Counted from the stretch's first letter, positions 1 to 8,350 are shown. The stretch is 64,000 bases of DNA from Gammaproteobacteria bacterium (GCA_018820925.1 JAHJNJ010000036.1:248001-312000), one strand, 5' to 3'. The notes: a model not told the origin generated them from the letters alone. Numbers and translations: made by a program.

Positions 1-633
1 CAGTATCACGAGCCGCTGGGTGTATATGCGGCGGTCGGTTTCGAGGAAGCCGAAGCCAAACTGTCGCCCGGCAAGGGGGCCGATCCGGTGTTGTCCAAAC
101 TTGGCACGCTGATCGCGAACGGCCAGCAGGATGAGGCGCTGGAACTGTTGCGCAACGAATTGCGCACGCGCTGGGAAGACAACGACCTGCACGAACGCTA
201 CCAGAAACTCCTGGTGGCATCGGGCAAACAAACGGAGGCGCTGCATCATGCGCGCGAATTCATCGTCAAGCTGGTCAATGAAAAACGCCTGTTCCAGGCG
301 CTGGACCTGTGCGAGCAGTGCCTGAAGGCCGATGCGGAATTTCAACTGCAGGACTCCTACCAGGTGCAGGACCTGGCCGTTGCGGCACGCATCGGGAGGC
401 GTTCCAGACTGGCGCTCGACCTGATGCGCCGCTTCGACCGGCGCTATCCCGATCATCCGCATATTCCGGCGGTGTATCTGCTCTCGGCACAGATACTCAG
501 CGAACACTACAAGATGGACAAGGAGGCGATGCAGATACTGCAGGCGCTGCAGGCCAAGTTCCCCGATCACGCCCTGGCCAAAGAGGCCGGGCAATATCTG
601 CAAGCGCTCAGCAAAGTTGCCGCGCTGGGCTAA
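1..633 (+). CDS. TPR-like protein, C-terminal part (cut by window edge)
   Basis: The reading frame is open from the first base, so the true start lies outside the window; the visible 210 residues end at a TAA at 631-633. The visible part is almost entirely helical and reads as tetratricopeptide-like repeats (residue patterns such as A-L-E-L-L, A-L-D-L-C, A-M-Q-I-L spaced by 30-40 residues). No catalytic motif is visible. It converges on a rhomboid-TPR gene whose C-terminus has similar repeats, and the two are separated by a strong inverted repeat. The function is unknown; a scaffold or cell-envelope role is only a guess. Confidence 0.75.
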   Translation, partial: QYHEPLGVYAAVGFEEAEAKLSPGKGADPVLSKLGTLIANGQQDEALELLRNELRTRWEDNDLHERYQKLLVASGKQTEALHHAREFIVKLVNEKRLFQALDLCEQCLKADAEFQLQDSYQVQDLAVAARIGRRSRLALDLMRRFDRRYPDHPHIPAVYLLSAQILSEHYKMDKEAMQILQALQAKFPDHALAKEAGQYLQALSKVAALG

Positions 634-652
634 GGATGCGCTGATTTATTCC

Positions 653-682
653 GTTCGCCCTGGGCCAGTCGAAGGGCAAGCA
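653..682. repeat. Degenerate TTCG-CCTG-GTCGAAGG dispersed repeat
   Basis: GTTCGCCCTGGGCCAGTCGA and the following GGGC form a short imperfect palindrome of the type TTCGNCCTGAGC-TGTCGAAGG. Related copies lie at 36143-36170 and, overlapping the start of aceF, at 25321-25342. Confidence 0.5.
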
Positions 683-687
683 GTTGC

Positions 688-733
688 AGGGTGCGCTTGC
701 GCACCAGAGCGAATTGGTGCGCAAGCGCACCCT
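688..733. terminator. Perfect 18-bp inverted repeat between convergent genes
   Basis: AGGGTGCGCTTGCGCACC at 688-705 is matched exactly by its complement at 716-733, with a 10-nt loop. No T tract follows, so it is a repeat-type stem-loop rather than a textbook terminator. It lies between two convergent genes and could end both transcripts. The same 18-mer occurs at 5715-5732, also between convergent genes. Confidence 0.6.
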
Positions 734-777
734 AGCTGCAACACCCTGGATACCATGAGCAACTTGAGTCGGGAGCG

Positions 778-2238
778 TTAACCCATGCGCAACATGCTGG
801 CGGCGGTTTCGGCTTCGACCGACTGCGGGTATTTGCTGATCAACCCCTGTAGCGTTGCCTCAAATTTGTCTCTGCGTTCTTCGCGATAATGGCCGCGCGC
901 CAGTGCCAGCAGCACGCCGGGCAGCGCGATATGCTGCGGCGCCATGCGCTGCAGCAAACCGGCCAGTTTCTCCGCATCGTCGCAATGGTTGCTGCCGGCA
1001 AAACGCTTGGCCAGTTTGGCGATGAGGTCCTGTCCGAGGCGCGGCGCGGGTTTGGCGCTATTCAGGTATTCCTGAAAGATGGCATGCGTGCTGTTTGAGG
1101 TGGCGCTGTCCATTGCGGTCGACGCCAGCAGCTTCAGCGCGGCGGAGTGGAAATCCTCGCTGGCCGGGTCTGCTTTTGCCGCACGGAAAATAAGGCGCGT
1201 CAGGTTGGCGTCGTCCGGATGGTGTTCCTGCAGTTCCTTGAATACGCCCAGCGCTTTTCTGAATTCCATTTCGCCCAGAAAATCCATGCCGCGCTGGAAT
1301 GCCTTGCCGTCCATCTCCTTGCTTTCTGCTTCCTTGTGGTGGCTTTCGATCAGCGCCGGCCGCTGCCAGCGGTACAGCGCGCCCATGACCGCGCCGCCCA
1401 GCAAGCCGCCGAAGTGTGCCATGTAGGCGATGTGTGCGCCATCTTTGGTGAAGTACTGAAACAACTCGTTGCCCAGCCATAGCGGCAGCAGCGCAATCGC
1501 CGGCGCCTTGACGTAGTCGAAATAGAATCCCAGCGAATAGAAGAAATCGATCTTCCGGAACCCGAAGATGACCGTGTACAAACCCATCACGCCCGCAATG
1601 GCCCCGGACGCCCCCAGGCAACTGCCGCCGTCAGCGGTCAGGGTATACATGAAGACCGCCGCATAAATCGCGACGAAGTAGGCGAGCGCGTACAACGCCT
1701 TGCCGATCACCGATTCAACCAGGAAACCGACCAGGAACAACACCAGCATATTGCCGAACAAATGGCTGAAGCTGCCGTGCATGAAGGCGGAGAGGAATGC
1801 CTTGAACATGTTGCGCTCGTCCACCCGGTACACATAATGGTCGGTGAAGGAACGCTTCGATTCGAATTCGGCGCGCTGTGCCTGCCAGGATTCAAACACC
1901 GGATCCTGCGCCGTGATGATGTTCCCCGCATGCAACTCGCGCATGAACTGGTCATCGTTTTCCATGAACCGCAGCGTGGCAGTTTCTTTTTTGCTTAGCA
2001 GTTCGTTGAACAGCCGCGATTCTTCCGCGTCGCTGCCGTTCTCCAGATAACTGGCGTAGCGCGGCAGTTCCCAGTCCGGCAAATCGGATGAAAAATAATA
2101 TTTCATCGCCAGTTGATCGTGCTTGTCGTCCGCACCCTGGACGAAGAAGAAAATAAAGCAATTCACCAGGATGAGCAGCAGCGTGACGACCGGGGGCCGT
2201 TTCCAATTGACTCTGTCGCCTACCGGAATGATGAACAT
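778..2238 (-). CDS. Rhomboid-family intramembrane serine protease with C-terminal TPR-like region
   Basis: This 486-residue protein has an N-terminal membrane segment (about 18-33), a soluble insertion (35-145), then the rhomboid core. The HGSFSHLFGNM motif is at 154-164, the catalytic serine is in GASGAIAG (Ser211), and the catalytic histidine is in AHFGGLLGG (His275). From about residue 300 the protein is soluble and helical with TPR-like repeats. Rhomboids cleave transmembrane substrates within the inner membrane. The core plus large TPR tail is longer than the usual 200-300 residues, and the tail may recruit substrate or partner proteins (inference). It is transcribed alone. Confidence 0.9.
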   Translation of the reverse strand: MFIIPVGDRVNWKRPPVVTLLLILVNCFIFFFVQGADDKHDQLAMKYYFSSDLPDWELPRYASYLENGSDAEESRLFNELLSKKETATLRFMENDDQFMRELHAGNIITAQDPVFESWQAQRAEFESKRSFTDHYVYRVDERNMFKAFLSAFMHGSFSHLFGNMLVLFLVGFLVESVIGKALYALAYFVAIYAAVFMYTLTADGGSCLGASGAIAGVMGLYTVIFGFRKIDFFYSLGFYFDYVKAPAIALLPLWLGNELFQYFTKDGAHIAYMAHFGGLLGGAVMGALYRWQRPALIESHHKEAESKEMDGKAFQRGMDFLGEMEFRKALGVFKELQEHHPDDANLTRLIFRAAKADPASEDFHSAALKLLASTAMDSATSNSTHAIFQEYLNSAKPAPRLGQDLIAKLAKRFAGSNHCDDAEKLAGLLQRMAPQHIALPGVLLALARGHYREERRDKFEATLQGLISKYPQSVEAETAASMLRMG

Positions 2239-2451
2239 GTGTTTTTCCAGAATGTCGTTGAAGTTTGCAAATCCACGCCACCCTAACTAGCGGCAGGCGC
2301 TTCGTCAACCTGGAAAATGACCGGCAGGGATTCTGCTCGGCGATTTGCATTCCGGCAGGCGGCTGTTAGCATGGGTTAACGCCGGTCGGCGGTTCCGGAA
2401 TTGGATTCGCCGCGCGCAGTCCCGCGCAGTGGGTGCGGAGGAGCAAAGACG

Positions 2452-4005
2452 ATGCAAATACGTTTTCTGCAAATGTTTGTCCTGTCCCTGGCAGGTGCCA
2501 CCGGAATCGTCTTGTCATCTTGCGGAGGCGGCGATAACGCAAATATTCCCGGCAGGCCCGTGCTCGACGCAACCTACCGCGCCAGCGGCCACGGCGCGGC
2601 CGGCGATGTTTTTGTGCGTCTTTTCGAGTGGCCGTGGCCGGATGTGGCGAACGAATGCGAAACCCGGTTGGCGCCGGACGGATTCAAGGCCGTGCTGGTT
2701 TCGCCGCCGCAGGAAGATATTGCGGGTGCGCAATGGTGGACGCGCTACCAGCCGGTCAGTTACAGCATCGCCGTGAGCCGTTCCGGCACTGGCGCGCAAT
2801 TCGTGGATATGGTGAATCGATGCAGGGCGGTGGGCGTGGACGTTTATGTCGATGCCGTCATCAACCACATGACCGCCGGTTCCGGCACGGGACGCAACGG
2901 CACGGTGTACAGCAAATACAATTATCCCGGCCTCTATACGCAAGGCGACTTCCATACACCGTGCACGGTAAACAACTATCAATCCGCGGCCAATGTGCAG
3001 GATTGCGAGCTGGTCGGGTTGGCGGATTTGAATACCGGTTCGTCCGCTGTGCAGCAGAAAATCGCCGACTATCTATTGGGGCTGGCACGGCTCGGCGTGG
3101 CAGGCTTCCGCATCGATTCGGCCAAGCATATCCAGCCGGTGGAGCTGAACGACATCGTCACCAGGGTCAACCAAACCCTGACGACGGAAGGCCGGGCGCT
3201 GCCCTATTACTTTGGCGAGGTGGTCGGTTACAGCGTCGAGGCGGTCAAGCCGGGCGACTACTTCGGGCTGGGTTACAGTTCGGGCGGCGCGGCGGATATC
3301 ACCGAATTCAAATTTCGTGGTGTGGGCTACAAGTTCCTTGGCAACGGGCAGTATCCGGCCCAGCTCAATCCCGACGGTTCTGCGGGTAACCAGTTCTCCG
3401 CAGCCGCCTGGGGCTTGATGCCCTCGGACAAGGCCGTGGTGTTCCTCGACAATCACGACACCCAGCGCGCGGAGGGCATCTCTTACCGCAATGGCGCAAC
3501 TTATCGTCTGGCGAATGTCTTCATGCTGGCGCAGCCCTATGGCTATCCGTCCGTCATGTCGAGTTACGTGTTCGATCCGGCGACACAGGCCGGATGGGAT
3601 GCGGGGCCGCCCGCAACCGGCCCGGGTTGTGCGGCCAGCCTGGAGTCCGCGGTCGCGGGGCAGTGGGTGTGCGAACACCGCGACACGGCTATCGCCAGCA
3701 TGATCGCATTTCGCCGCGCCGTGGCCGGAACGGCACAACTGAACTGGTGGGACAACGGCGCCAATGCCATCGCGTTTTCGCGCGGCGACCAAGGCTTTGT
3801 GGCAATCAACCACGAGACCTTTGCGATCTCGCGCAGTTTTACAACCGGGCTTGCCGCAGGGACTTACTGCGATGTGCTGGTTGGCGGCGTGAACGGCGCG
3901 GCGTGTGTGGGGCAGACGGTGACAGTCGGCGCGGGCGGCAATGCGACGATCAGTCTGGCCGCCAATACGGCGCTGGTTTTGCAGGCAGGGGTCAGCATTC
4001 CCTGA
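2452..4005 (+). CDS. Secreted alpha-amylase (GH13), predicted lipoprotein
   Basis: This 517-residue protein carries all four GH13 signature regions: DAVINH (134-139), GFRIDSAKH with the Asp222 nucleophile, GEVVG with the Glu256 acid/base, and FLDNHD ending at Asp336. It would hydrolyse alpha-1,4-glucan. The N-terminus is a lipoprotein signal ending in LSSC with Cys24, so the enzyme is expected to be anchored on the envelope. A C-terminal beta-domain follows the barrel. The ATG at 2452 is chosen over an upstream TTG at 2401 because GGAGGAG sits 8 nt before it and the signal peptide begins there. No other glycan-use gene is adjacent. Confidence 0.93.
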   Translation: MQIRFLQMFVLSLAGATGIVLSSCGGGDNANIPGRPVLDATYRASGHGAAGDVFVRLFEWPWPDVANECETRLAPDGFKAVLVSPPQEDIAGAQWWTRYQPVSYSIAVSRSGTGAQFVDMVNRCRAVGVDVYVDAVINHMTAGSGTGRNGTVYSKYNYPGLYTQGDFHTPCTVNNYQSAANVQDCELVGLADLNTGSSAVQQKIADYLLGLARLGVAGFRIDSAKHIQPVELNDIVTRVNQTLTTEGRALPYYFGEVVGYSVEAVKPGDYFGLGYSSGGAADITEFKFRGVGYKFLGNGQYPAQLNPDGSAGNQFSAAAWGLMPSDKAVVFLDNHDTQRAEGISYRNGATYRLANVFMLAQPYGYPSVMSSYVFDPATQAGWDAGPPATGPGCAASLESAVAGQWVCEHRDTAIASMIAFRRAVAGTAQLNWWDNGANAIAFSRGDQGFVAINHETFAISRSFTTGLAAGTYCDVLVGGVNGAACVGQTVTVGAGGNATISLAANTALVLQAGVSIP

Positions 4006-4080
4006 GCGCCGTCGCGCAGTTGTCGCGCATCGGACAGCGCCATCCCCCGCTTGGTGTTTCCACCGTCAATTTGTTGCGGG

Positions 4081-4118
4081 GCACGATATCCGGTTCGAGT
4101 GACGTCCGGATATCGTGC
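4081..4118. terminator. 13-bp perfect stem-loop between convergent genes
   Basis: GCACGATATCCGG (4081-4093) pairs exactly with 4106-4118 around a 12-nt loop. It lies between the convergent amylase and DUF2892 genes and could act as a bidirectional terminator, although a clear T run is absent. Confidence 0.5.
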
Positions 4119-4128
4119 CTTCAGTGGG

Positions 4129-4341
4129 CTACTTCTTTTCTTCCACTTTGCAGGTGTTGATTCCCAGCAAAGCATTGAGCGGGCAGAATTGCACGAATGC
4201 CGTGACCAGCGCGATGGCTGCCACGACCAAGGCAACGATTTGCCACGTCGCACTGAGCGGAGCCGCCAGTCCCACGACCAGCAGCACAACACCAATCACG
4301 ATGCGCCCGATGCGATCGATACCGCCGACATTTGGTTTCAT
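4129..4341 (-). CDS. DUF2892 small inner-membrane protein
   Basis: This 70-residue protein begins MKPNVGGIDRIGRIVIG and has two hydrophobic segments (about 14-30 and 33-50), followed by FCPLNALLGINTC. That is the pattern of the DUF2892/YgaP-type membrane domain. GGAGG lies 5 nt before the ATG. In other bacteria this domain is found alone or fused to rhodanese domains; here it stands alone, facing the amylase gene. The two cysteines in the FCPLNALLGINTC segment are typical of the family. The biochemical role is not known. Confidence 0.85.
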   Translation of the reverse strand: MKPNVGGIDRIGRIVIGVVLLVVGLAAPLSATWQIVALVVAAIALVTAFVQFCPLNALLGINTCKVEEKK

Positions 4342-4592
4342 GATGGCCTCCTGTTGTTAACGTAAACTTCGCAGATATTGGAGTCGGCGCGTCATATTAA
4401 GTTCTTCTGCGCGGCGGACAGGTTGTGCCAATCAAACCGGTCGCGAATATCCGCAGTTACATCATGGCTTACCGGCGGCATAATCATTTCCATGTGTGCA
4501 TTGGTTGTATTCTTTTCCATCGCTGCTAGCATTGGCGCTACTGCCGTCCGATTTGCCGACACGGCAGGCGAACAATTCGGGGGAGAACGAAA

Positions 4593-4883
4593 ATGAATGT
4601 TCCACAATCTTCCGGGAAGAAGACACTGCACCTGGTGATTCACGGCCGCGTGCAGGGCGTGTTCTTTCGCCAATCGATGTTCCGCGAGGCGCAGAATCTG
4701 GCGGTCTCGGGCTGGGTGCGGAACCGGCACGACGGAACAGTGGAAGCTGTTGTGCAGGGCGATTACGGCGCAGTGGACGCGATGGTGCGCTGGGCCGGGC
4801 GCGGACCGGAGATGGCGCAGGTGGAACGCGTCGATGCCGTTCTGACAGGTGGCGATTTCAACGGCTTCGAGATCATCAATTGA
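4593..4883 (+). CDS. acyP: Acylphosphatase
   Basis: This 96-residue protein has the acylphosphatase fold signature HGRVQGVFFRQSM (substrate-binding Arg26) and GWVRNRHDGTVE (catalytic Asn44). It hydrolyses carboxyl-phosphate bonds such as acetyl phosphate in the cytoplasm. GGGGGAG lies a few bases before the ATG. The next gene, an SDR, begins 2 nt after its stop codon, so the two are probably co-transcribed. Confidence 0.93.
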   Translation: MNVPQSSGKKTLHLVIHGRVQGVFFRQSMFREAQNLAVSGWVRNRHDGTVEAVVQGDYGAVDAMVRWAGRGPEMAQVERVDAVLTGGDFNGFEIIN

Positions 4884-4885
4884 TC

Positions 4886-5716
4886 ATGAATACGATACTC
4901 GTCACCGGCGCAACGGATGGCATCGGCCTGGCAACCGTAACGGAGTTGGCCAGGCTTGGGCATGAGGTCGTGGTGCACGGGCGCAATGAAGACAAGGCGT
5001 TGCACGCCTGCGATGCAATACGTGCAGTCGTGCCCGGCGCGAAGCTGCAGACAGCCTATGCCGATCTGTCCGATCTGTCCGCCGTGGCGCGCATGGCGCA
5101 TGAACTTTGCGCGCGCCTGCCGCAGCTGGATGTGCTGATCAACAATGCGGGTGTTTACAAGACGGAGTGGGAGATCTCGCCCGACGGTTTCGAGATGACG
5201 CTGGCGGTGAACCACCTTGCGCATTTCCTGCTCACCCATCTGCTGCTGCCGCTCCTGAAAAAATCCGCCGCCCCGCGCGTGGTCACCGTGAGCTCGATGG
5301 TGCACGCAAGCGGGCGCATCGTATTCGACGACATGAACGGCGACCGCGGTTACAACGCTTATCACGCGTATGCCAATTCCAAACTGGCCAACGCGCTGTT
5401 TGCGAACGAGCTGGCGCGGCGCGAACCGTGGCTGACTTCGAACAGCCTGCATCCAGGGGTGATCGGCACCAAGCTGCTGCATGCGGCATTCAGCATGCCG
5501 GGCGAGGCGGCGGCATCCGGTGCGCGCACGTCGGTGTATCTGGCCACTTCGGACGAAGTGGCCGGCGTAACCGGAAAATATTTTGATAACTGCACCGAGG
5601 TTGCAGCGGCAGCACAGGCGCTGGACCGGCAACTGGTGCGGCGGTTGTGGGTGTGGTCGGAAGAGGCGCTACGGGATTATCTGGAAGCAAACAGGTCAGG
5701 GAGCGCAGGTTTGTAG
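4886..5716 (+). CDS. Short-chain dehydrogenase/reductase (retinol-dehydrogenase-like)
   Basis: This 276-residue SDR has the nucleotide-binding motif TGATDGIG (7-14), NNAG (86-89), the catalytic serine in VTVSSM and the YxxxK pair at Tyr162-Lys166. It resembles the retinol-dehydrogenase/WW-oxidoreductase-like SDRs; the substrate cannot be told from sequence. The ATG at 4886 is 2 nt after the acylphosphatase stop. An in-frame reading upstream to 4496 overlaps acyP in another frame and is not credible. The TAG stop falls at the edge of a repeat. Confidence 0.88.
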   Translation: MNTILVTGATDGIGLATVTELARLGHEVVVHGRNEDKALHACDAIRAVVPGAKLQTAYADLSDLSAVARMAHELCARLPQLDVLINNAGVYKTEWEISPDGFEMTLAVNHLAHFLLTHLLLPLLKKSAAPRVVTVSSMVHASGRIVFDDMNGDRGYNAYHAYANSKLANALFANELARREPWLTSNSLHPGVIGTKLLHAAFSMPGEAAASGARTSVYLATSDEVAGVTGKYFDNCTEVAAAAQALDRQLVRRLWVWSEEALRDYLEANRSGSAGL

Positions 5717-5757
5717 GGTGCGCTTGCGCACCGTTTTGATGGTGTGTAACGCACCCT
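5715..5757. repeat. Second copy of the AGGGTGCGCTTGCGCACC element
   Basis: The 18-mer at 5715-5732 is identical to that at 688-705. The opposing arm (5741-5757) is degenerate. It lies between the convergent SDR and DUF599 genes, and the SDR stop codon overlaps its first bases. Confidence 0.65.
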
Positions 5758-5764
5758 GCGTTAC

Positions 5765-6463
5765 TCAGTTAACGTCATCGTAATCCAGCGTCATGATTTT
5801 CGGCGAGCGGTCGATGCGGTACAGCGTGGCCAGCAGTCCCAGCGTGGCGATCAGCATGAAGTGCGGGCCGAACAGCCAGAACACCAGCGGTACCAGGAAA
5901 TAATACGCGCGCATTCCCACGCTGTAGAAATGGCCGGCGCGGTTCAGGTGGGTCGCCACGTGCGCGGGCGTGATCATCTTGTGGTTCAAACGCACCGGCA
6001 CATTGATCAAAAAGCCCACATGGTTGTAGATGCGGATCGCCATGGCGAAGCTGAAAAACGCGACGAACAGATCCAGCAGCAACATGATCAGCTTCACCAC
6101 CCACAGCGTCGGGCTGATTGCCCCGGCCACATTGAGCGCATGCCAGGTGGAGTCCATCTTTTGCCCCTGCTCGCTGAGCGTGAGCACGCCCATGATCAGC
6201 AGCACCGAGGTGGAAGCAAGAAACGTGGCGGCCATGGTGGAGTTGCGCAAGGTCTGCACGGCCAGCACGGCATTTTTTTCATCGCCCATGATGGTCTCAA
6301 CCCATGCTGTCCTGGCGATCTTGTTGACCGCCTGCACGGTGTAGGTCGGGTCTTTCCTGACTTTGCGGCTGAGAAAATAGTGATACGCAACGACAAGCAG
6401 AACGCTCAACACAAAGTTGGCGGTGTCGTTCGAAAATAAACTGAGGATGTAATGGGTGTCCAT
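5765..6463 (-). CDS. DUF599 family membrane protein
   Basis: This 232-residue protein has an N-terminal hydrophobic segment, the NKIARTAWV and VLAVQTLRNSTMAATFLA motifs characteristic of DUF599, and three further hydrophobic helices (about 76-96, 115-140 and 190-212). It is predicted to be an inner-membrane protein. No function is established for the family. It is transcribed alone, and a GC-rich stem-loop separates it from nrsF upstream. Confidence 0.85.
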   Translation of the reverse strand: MDTHYILSLFSNDTANFVLSVLLVVAYHYFLSRKVRKDPTYTVQAVNKIARTAWVETIMGDEKNAVLAVQTLRNSTMAATFLASTSVLLIMGVLTLSEQGQKMDSTWHALNVAGAISPTLWVVKLIMLLLDLFVAFFSFAMAIRIYNHVGFLINVPVRLNHKMITPAHVATHLNRAGHFYSVGMRAYYFLVPLVFWLFGPHFMLIATLGLLATLYRIDRSPKIMTLDYDDVN

Positions 6464-6553
6464 GGCGGTGCCGGGTCGGTTGCCGGATTATACAGGCATC
6501 TTTTTCGAAGAATGCCCGTGTCCACCCCACATTGGGCAAATTCAGGTTTTCAT

Positions 6554-6583
6554 GGGAGCGCCGACGAGGACGTCGGTGCTCCC
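6554..6583. repeat. GGGAGCGCCGACG hairpin element
   Basis: GGGAGCGCCGACG (6554-6566) pairs with 6571-6583 with one G-T mismatch around AGGA. Related GGGAGCGCCGAC elements occur at 11874 and 30503. It sits in the gap between the DUF599 start and the nrsF stop and may terminate the buf-sigF-nrsF transcript. Confidence 0.6.
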
Positions 6584-6601
6584 GGAATCCAAGAATTTTA
6601 C

Positions 6602-7237
6602 CTACCACTTAAGCAATTTTTTCCCCAGCCACCATCCCAGCGCCGCGACGGCAATCATCGGCAGGTAATGCCATTCGATGAGATGGATGATCGAGTCGGT
6701 CTGTTCGTGCAGGCGCAACCACAGCGCGCCGGTGCTGAACGCAAACAGCACCGCGACGATGCCGGACAATCGCAGGTGCGTGCTGGCGAACTGGCGCATG
6801 GCGTAGAAAATTCCCGCGCTAGGCAGCAGCGAAAAGATGAAGATGTTGATCGTGCACTCGAAACTGTGCACGGGCAGCGGGGACGGCGGGTTGTCGGCCA
6901 GCCAGGAGAAGAACAGGACCAGCGCGAACAGCGCGAACATCCATACCGGCGCGAACGCGGCACGGCGCTGCTGGTGCAGGTCGGGGAAGGACAGGATGGC
7001 GGCGCTGAGTGCGGTGGAGACAAAAATACCGGTCAGCAGCACGATCTCGGCGACGAACCACGGTTTGTGGAATTGCAGCAACAGATCCGGGCGCGTGCCG
7101 GAGATCGCCAGCGTGACGACCAGGTACGCGGTGGCGGCACCCAGCCATTTCAGGCCCAGCAGCCAGGGGCGCGGTGCGGGCTGCACGGCCTGCGTATCCT
7201 TGCTCAGTCCCGCGATCAGTTGTTCGATCTTGTCCAT
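6602..7237 (-). CDS. nrsF: NrsF-type membrane anti-sigma factor (DUF1109)
   Basis: This 211-residue protein has a short cytoplasmic N-terminus starting MDKIEQLIAGLSKD and six hydrophobic segments, the layout of the DUF1109/NrsF family. These proteins hold the SigF-type ECF sigma factor inactive at the inner membrane. The gene starts directly after the sigma-factor stop codon (TAA immediately followed by ATG), the expected sigma/anti-sigma pairing. NrsF proteins are thought to sense the inducing stress through conserved cysteines, but this protein has a single clear cysteine (in SFECTIN), so the sensing chemistry may differ. Confidence 0.85.
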   Translation of the reverse strand: MDKIEQLIAGLSKDTQAVQPAPRPWLLGLKWLGAATAYLVVTLAISGTRPDLLLQFHKPWFVAEIVLLTGIFVSTALSAAILSFPDLHQQRRAAFAPVWMFALFALVLFFSWLADNPPSPLPVHSFECTINIFIFSLLPSAGIFYAMRQFASTHLRLSGIVAVLFAFSTGALWLRLHEQTDSIIHLIEWHYLPMIAVAALGWWLGKKLLKW

Positions 7238-7840
7238 TTAACGTTCCAGCCTTTCACGCAAAATCTTGTAGGCGCGATGCGCGGCCACCTTGACCGCGGA
7301 CTCGTTCATGCCGATCTTCTCGGCGACCTCTTTCGAGGTGTAACCCTCCCGGTGCATCAGCCGCAGGATGGTTGCCTGCTTCTCCGGAAGTTTTTTCACC
7401 TCCTCACTGATGGATTCGTAGTTGAAGCCGCTTTCGGTTACATCGTCCGGCAAAATCTCTTCCAGTTCGGACAAATCCTCGGCGTTGTGCAACTGGTCGG
7501 CGTAATGCGCGCGCAGATGATCCTGCAAACGGAATTTCGCGATGGCATATGCCCAGGGTTTGTACGGCCGCTGCCCGTCGTAGGTGTGGCGTGCCTTGTG
7601 GATGGAAAGCAGGACCTCCTGCAACACGTCATCCACTTCCGAACCGGCATAGAGGCGTTTGGACAGATACGGGCGCAACAGGCGCGCGGTCTCCTGCAAC
7701 AGTTCGGCATAGGCCTGCGTGTCCCCGCTCAGGGACCGTTGCATCAGCGCTGCAAGGGTGTCGCCGCGATCCGTCACCTGTTTGCCATTCTGGAAATGAA
7801 CAGGCGAATAATACCCCGACAGTGCGGCAGTCGCAGTCAT
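7238..7840 (-). CDS. sigF: ECF RNA polymerase sigma factor, SigF-like
   Basis: This 200-residue protein has sigma region 2 with the core- and -10-binding stretch SEVDDVLQEVLLSIHKARHT and sigma region 4 with a helix-turn-helix around GYTSKEVAEKIGMNESAVKV. The ATG at 7840 overlaps the doxX stop as ATGA. A longer in-frame reading runs back through doxX but is spurious. It heads the sigF-nrsF pair at the end of the buf operon, so it probably drives its own operon from the GTAACC/CGAATC promoter at 10270-10298 (inference). Similar promoters face the FecR-like gene and msrB. Confidence 0.9.
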   Translation of the reverse strand: MTATAALSGYYSPVHFQNGKQVTDRGDTLAALMQRSLSGDTQAYAELLQETARLLRPYLSKRLYAGSEVDDVLQEVLLSIHKARHTYDGQRPYKPWAYAIAKFRLQDHLRAHYADQLHNAEDLSELEEILPDDVTESGFNYESISEEVKKLPEKQATILRLMHREGYTSKEVAEKIGMNESAVKVAAHRAYKILRERLER

Positions 7841-8292
7841 CTCCGGCTCCGGTGTTTTTCCAGCCATGCATCGGCCGACCATTTGCCCATGCCGTGTACC
7901 AGCAATACGGCCAGCAGCAACCCCCAGTACAGGTGCTGGTTGAGCCCGGCCTCGCTCAACTGGTCGTAGTAGGAATAAGCGGCGACCGCGTTCAGGATGG
8001 TCAGCCCCAGTGCGCCGAAGCGCCCGAACAAGCCGAACACCAGCAATGCGGGAAACGCCAATTCGGCGCCGGTGCCAAGCCAGGCCGCAAACTCCGGCGG
8101 CAGCAGCGGCACTTTGTATTCCTCGCGGAACAGGTACAGGGTGCTGTCCCAGGTCTGGATCTTGGTCAGGCCGGATTTGAAAAATACGTTTGCGAGAAAC
8201 AACCGCAGTCCCAGATCGAGCGCGGGTGCGGCGTACAACAGCCAGCCGCTGATCTGGTAATACAGTTTCAAACCGTTCGATAGCAATTTCAT
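7837..8292 (-). CDS. DoxX family membrane protein
   Basis: This 151-residue protein has four hydrophobic helices and the DoxX pattern (LGLRLFLANVFFKSGLTK near residues 26-43, then GTGAELAFPALLVFGLFGRF). DoxX-like proteins accompany the DUF2282/DUF692/DUF2063 trio in many proteobacteria and are thought to take part in redox or metal stress handling in the membrane; the reaction is unproven. It lies between bufC and sigF. Its ATG has GGAGAG a few bases upstream, and its stop overlaps the sigF start. Confidence 0.85.
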   Translation of the reverse strand: MKLLSNGLKLYYQISGWLLYAAPALDLGLRLFLANVFFKSGLTKIQTWDSTLYLFREEYKVPLLPPEFAAWLGTGAELAFPALLVFGLFGRFGALGLTILNAVAAYSYYDQLSEAGLNQHLYWGLLLAVLLVHGMGKWSADAWLEKHRSRR

Positions 8293-8312
8293 GGTTGCTC
8301 TCCTTTTTATGT

Positions 8313-8350
8313 CCCCTCTCCCGCAGGCGGGAGAGGGCTAGGGTGAGGGG
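8313..8350. repeat. CCCTCTCCCGC palindromic repeat
   Basis: CCCCTCTCCCGCAGGCGGGA continuing to GAGAGGGCTAGGGTGAGGGG is a GC-rich palindrome between bufC and doxX. Related elements occur at 17479-17510 and 58331-58368. The bufC stop codon and last codons (encoding RPSP) are formed by the repeat. Confidence 0.7.

Noticed and set aside
4378-4596. Small plus-strand frame upstream of acyP
   Set aside because: No ribosome-binding site or domain; it overlaps the acyP start and looks like chance.
4496-4885. N-terminal extension of the SDR through acylphosphatase
   Set aside because: It reads acyP in another frame, and the SDR nucleotide-binding motif begins immediately after the ATG at 4886.
7435-7465. 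A GTAACC/CGAA pair inside sigF on the minus strand
   Set aside because: The spacing is 17 rather than 16 bp and it lies within coding sequence (VTES codons), so it is probably a chance match.
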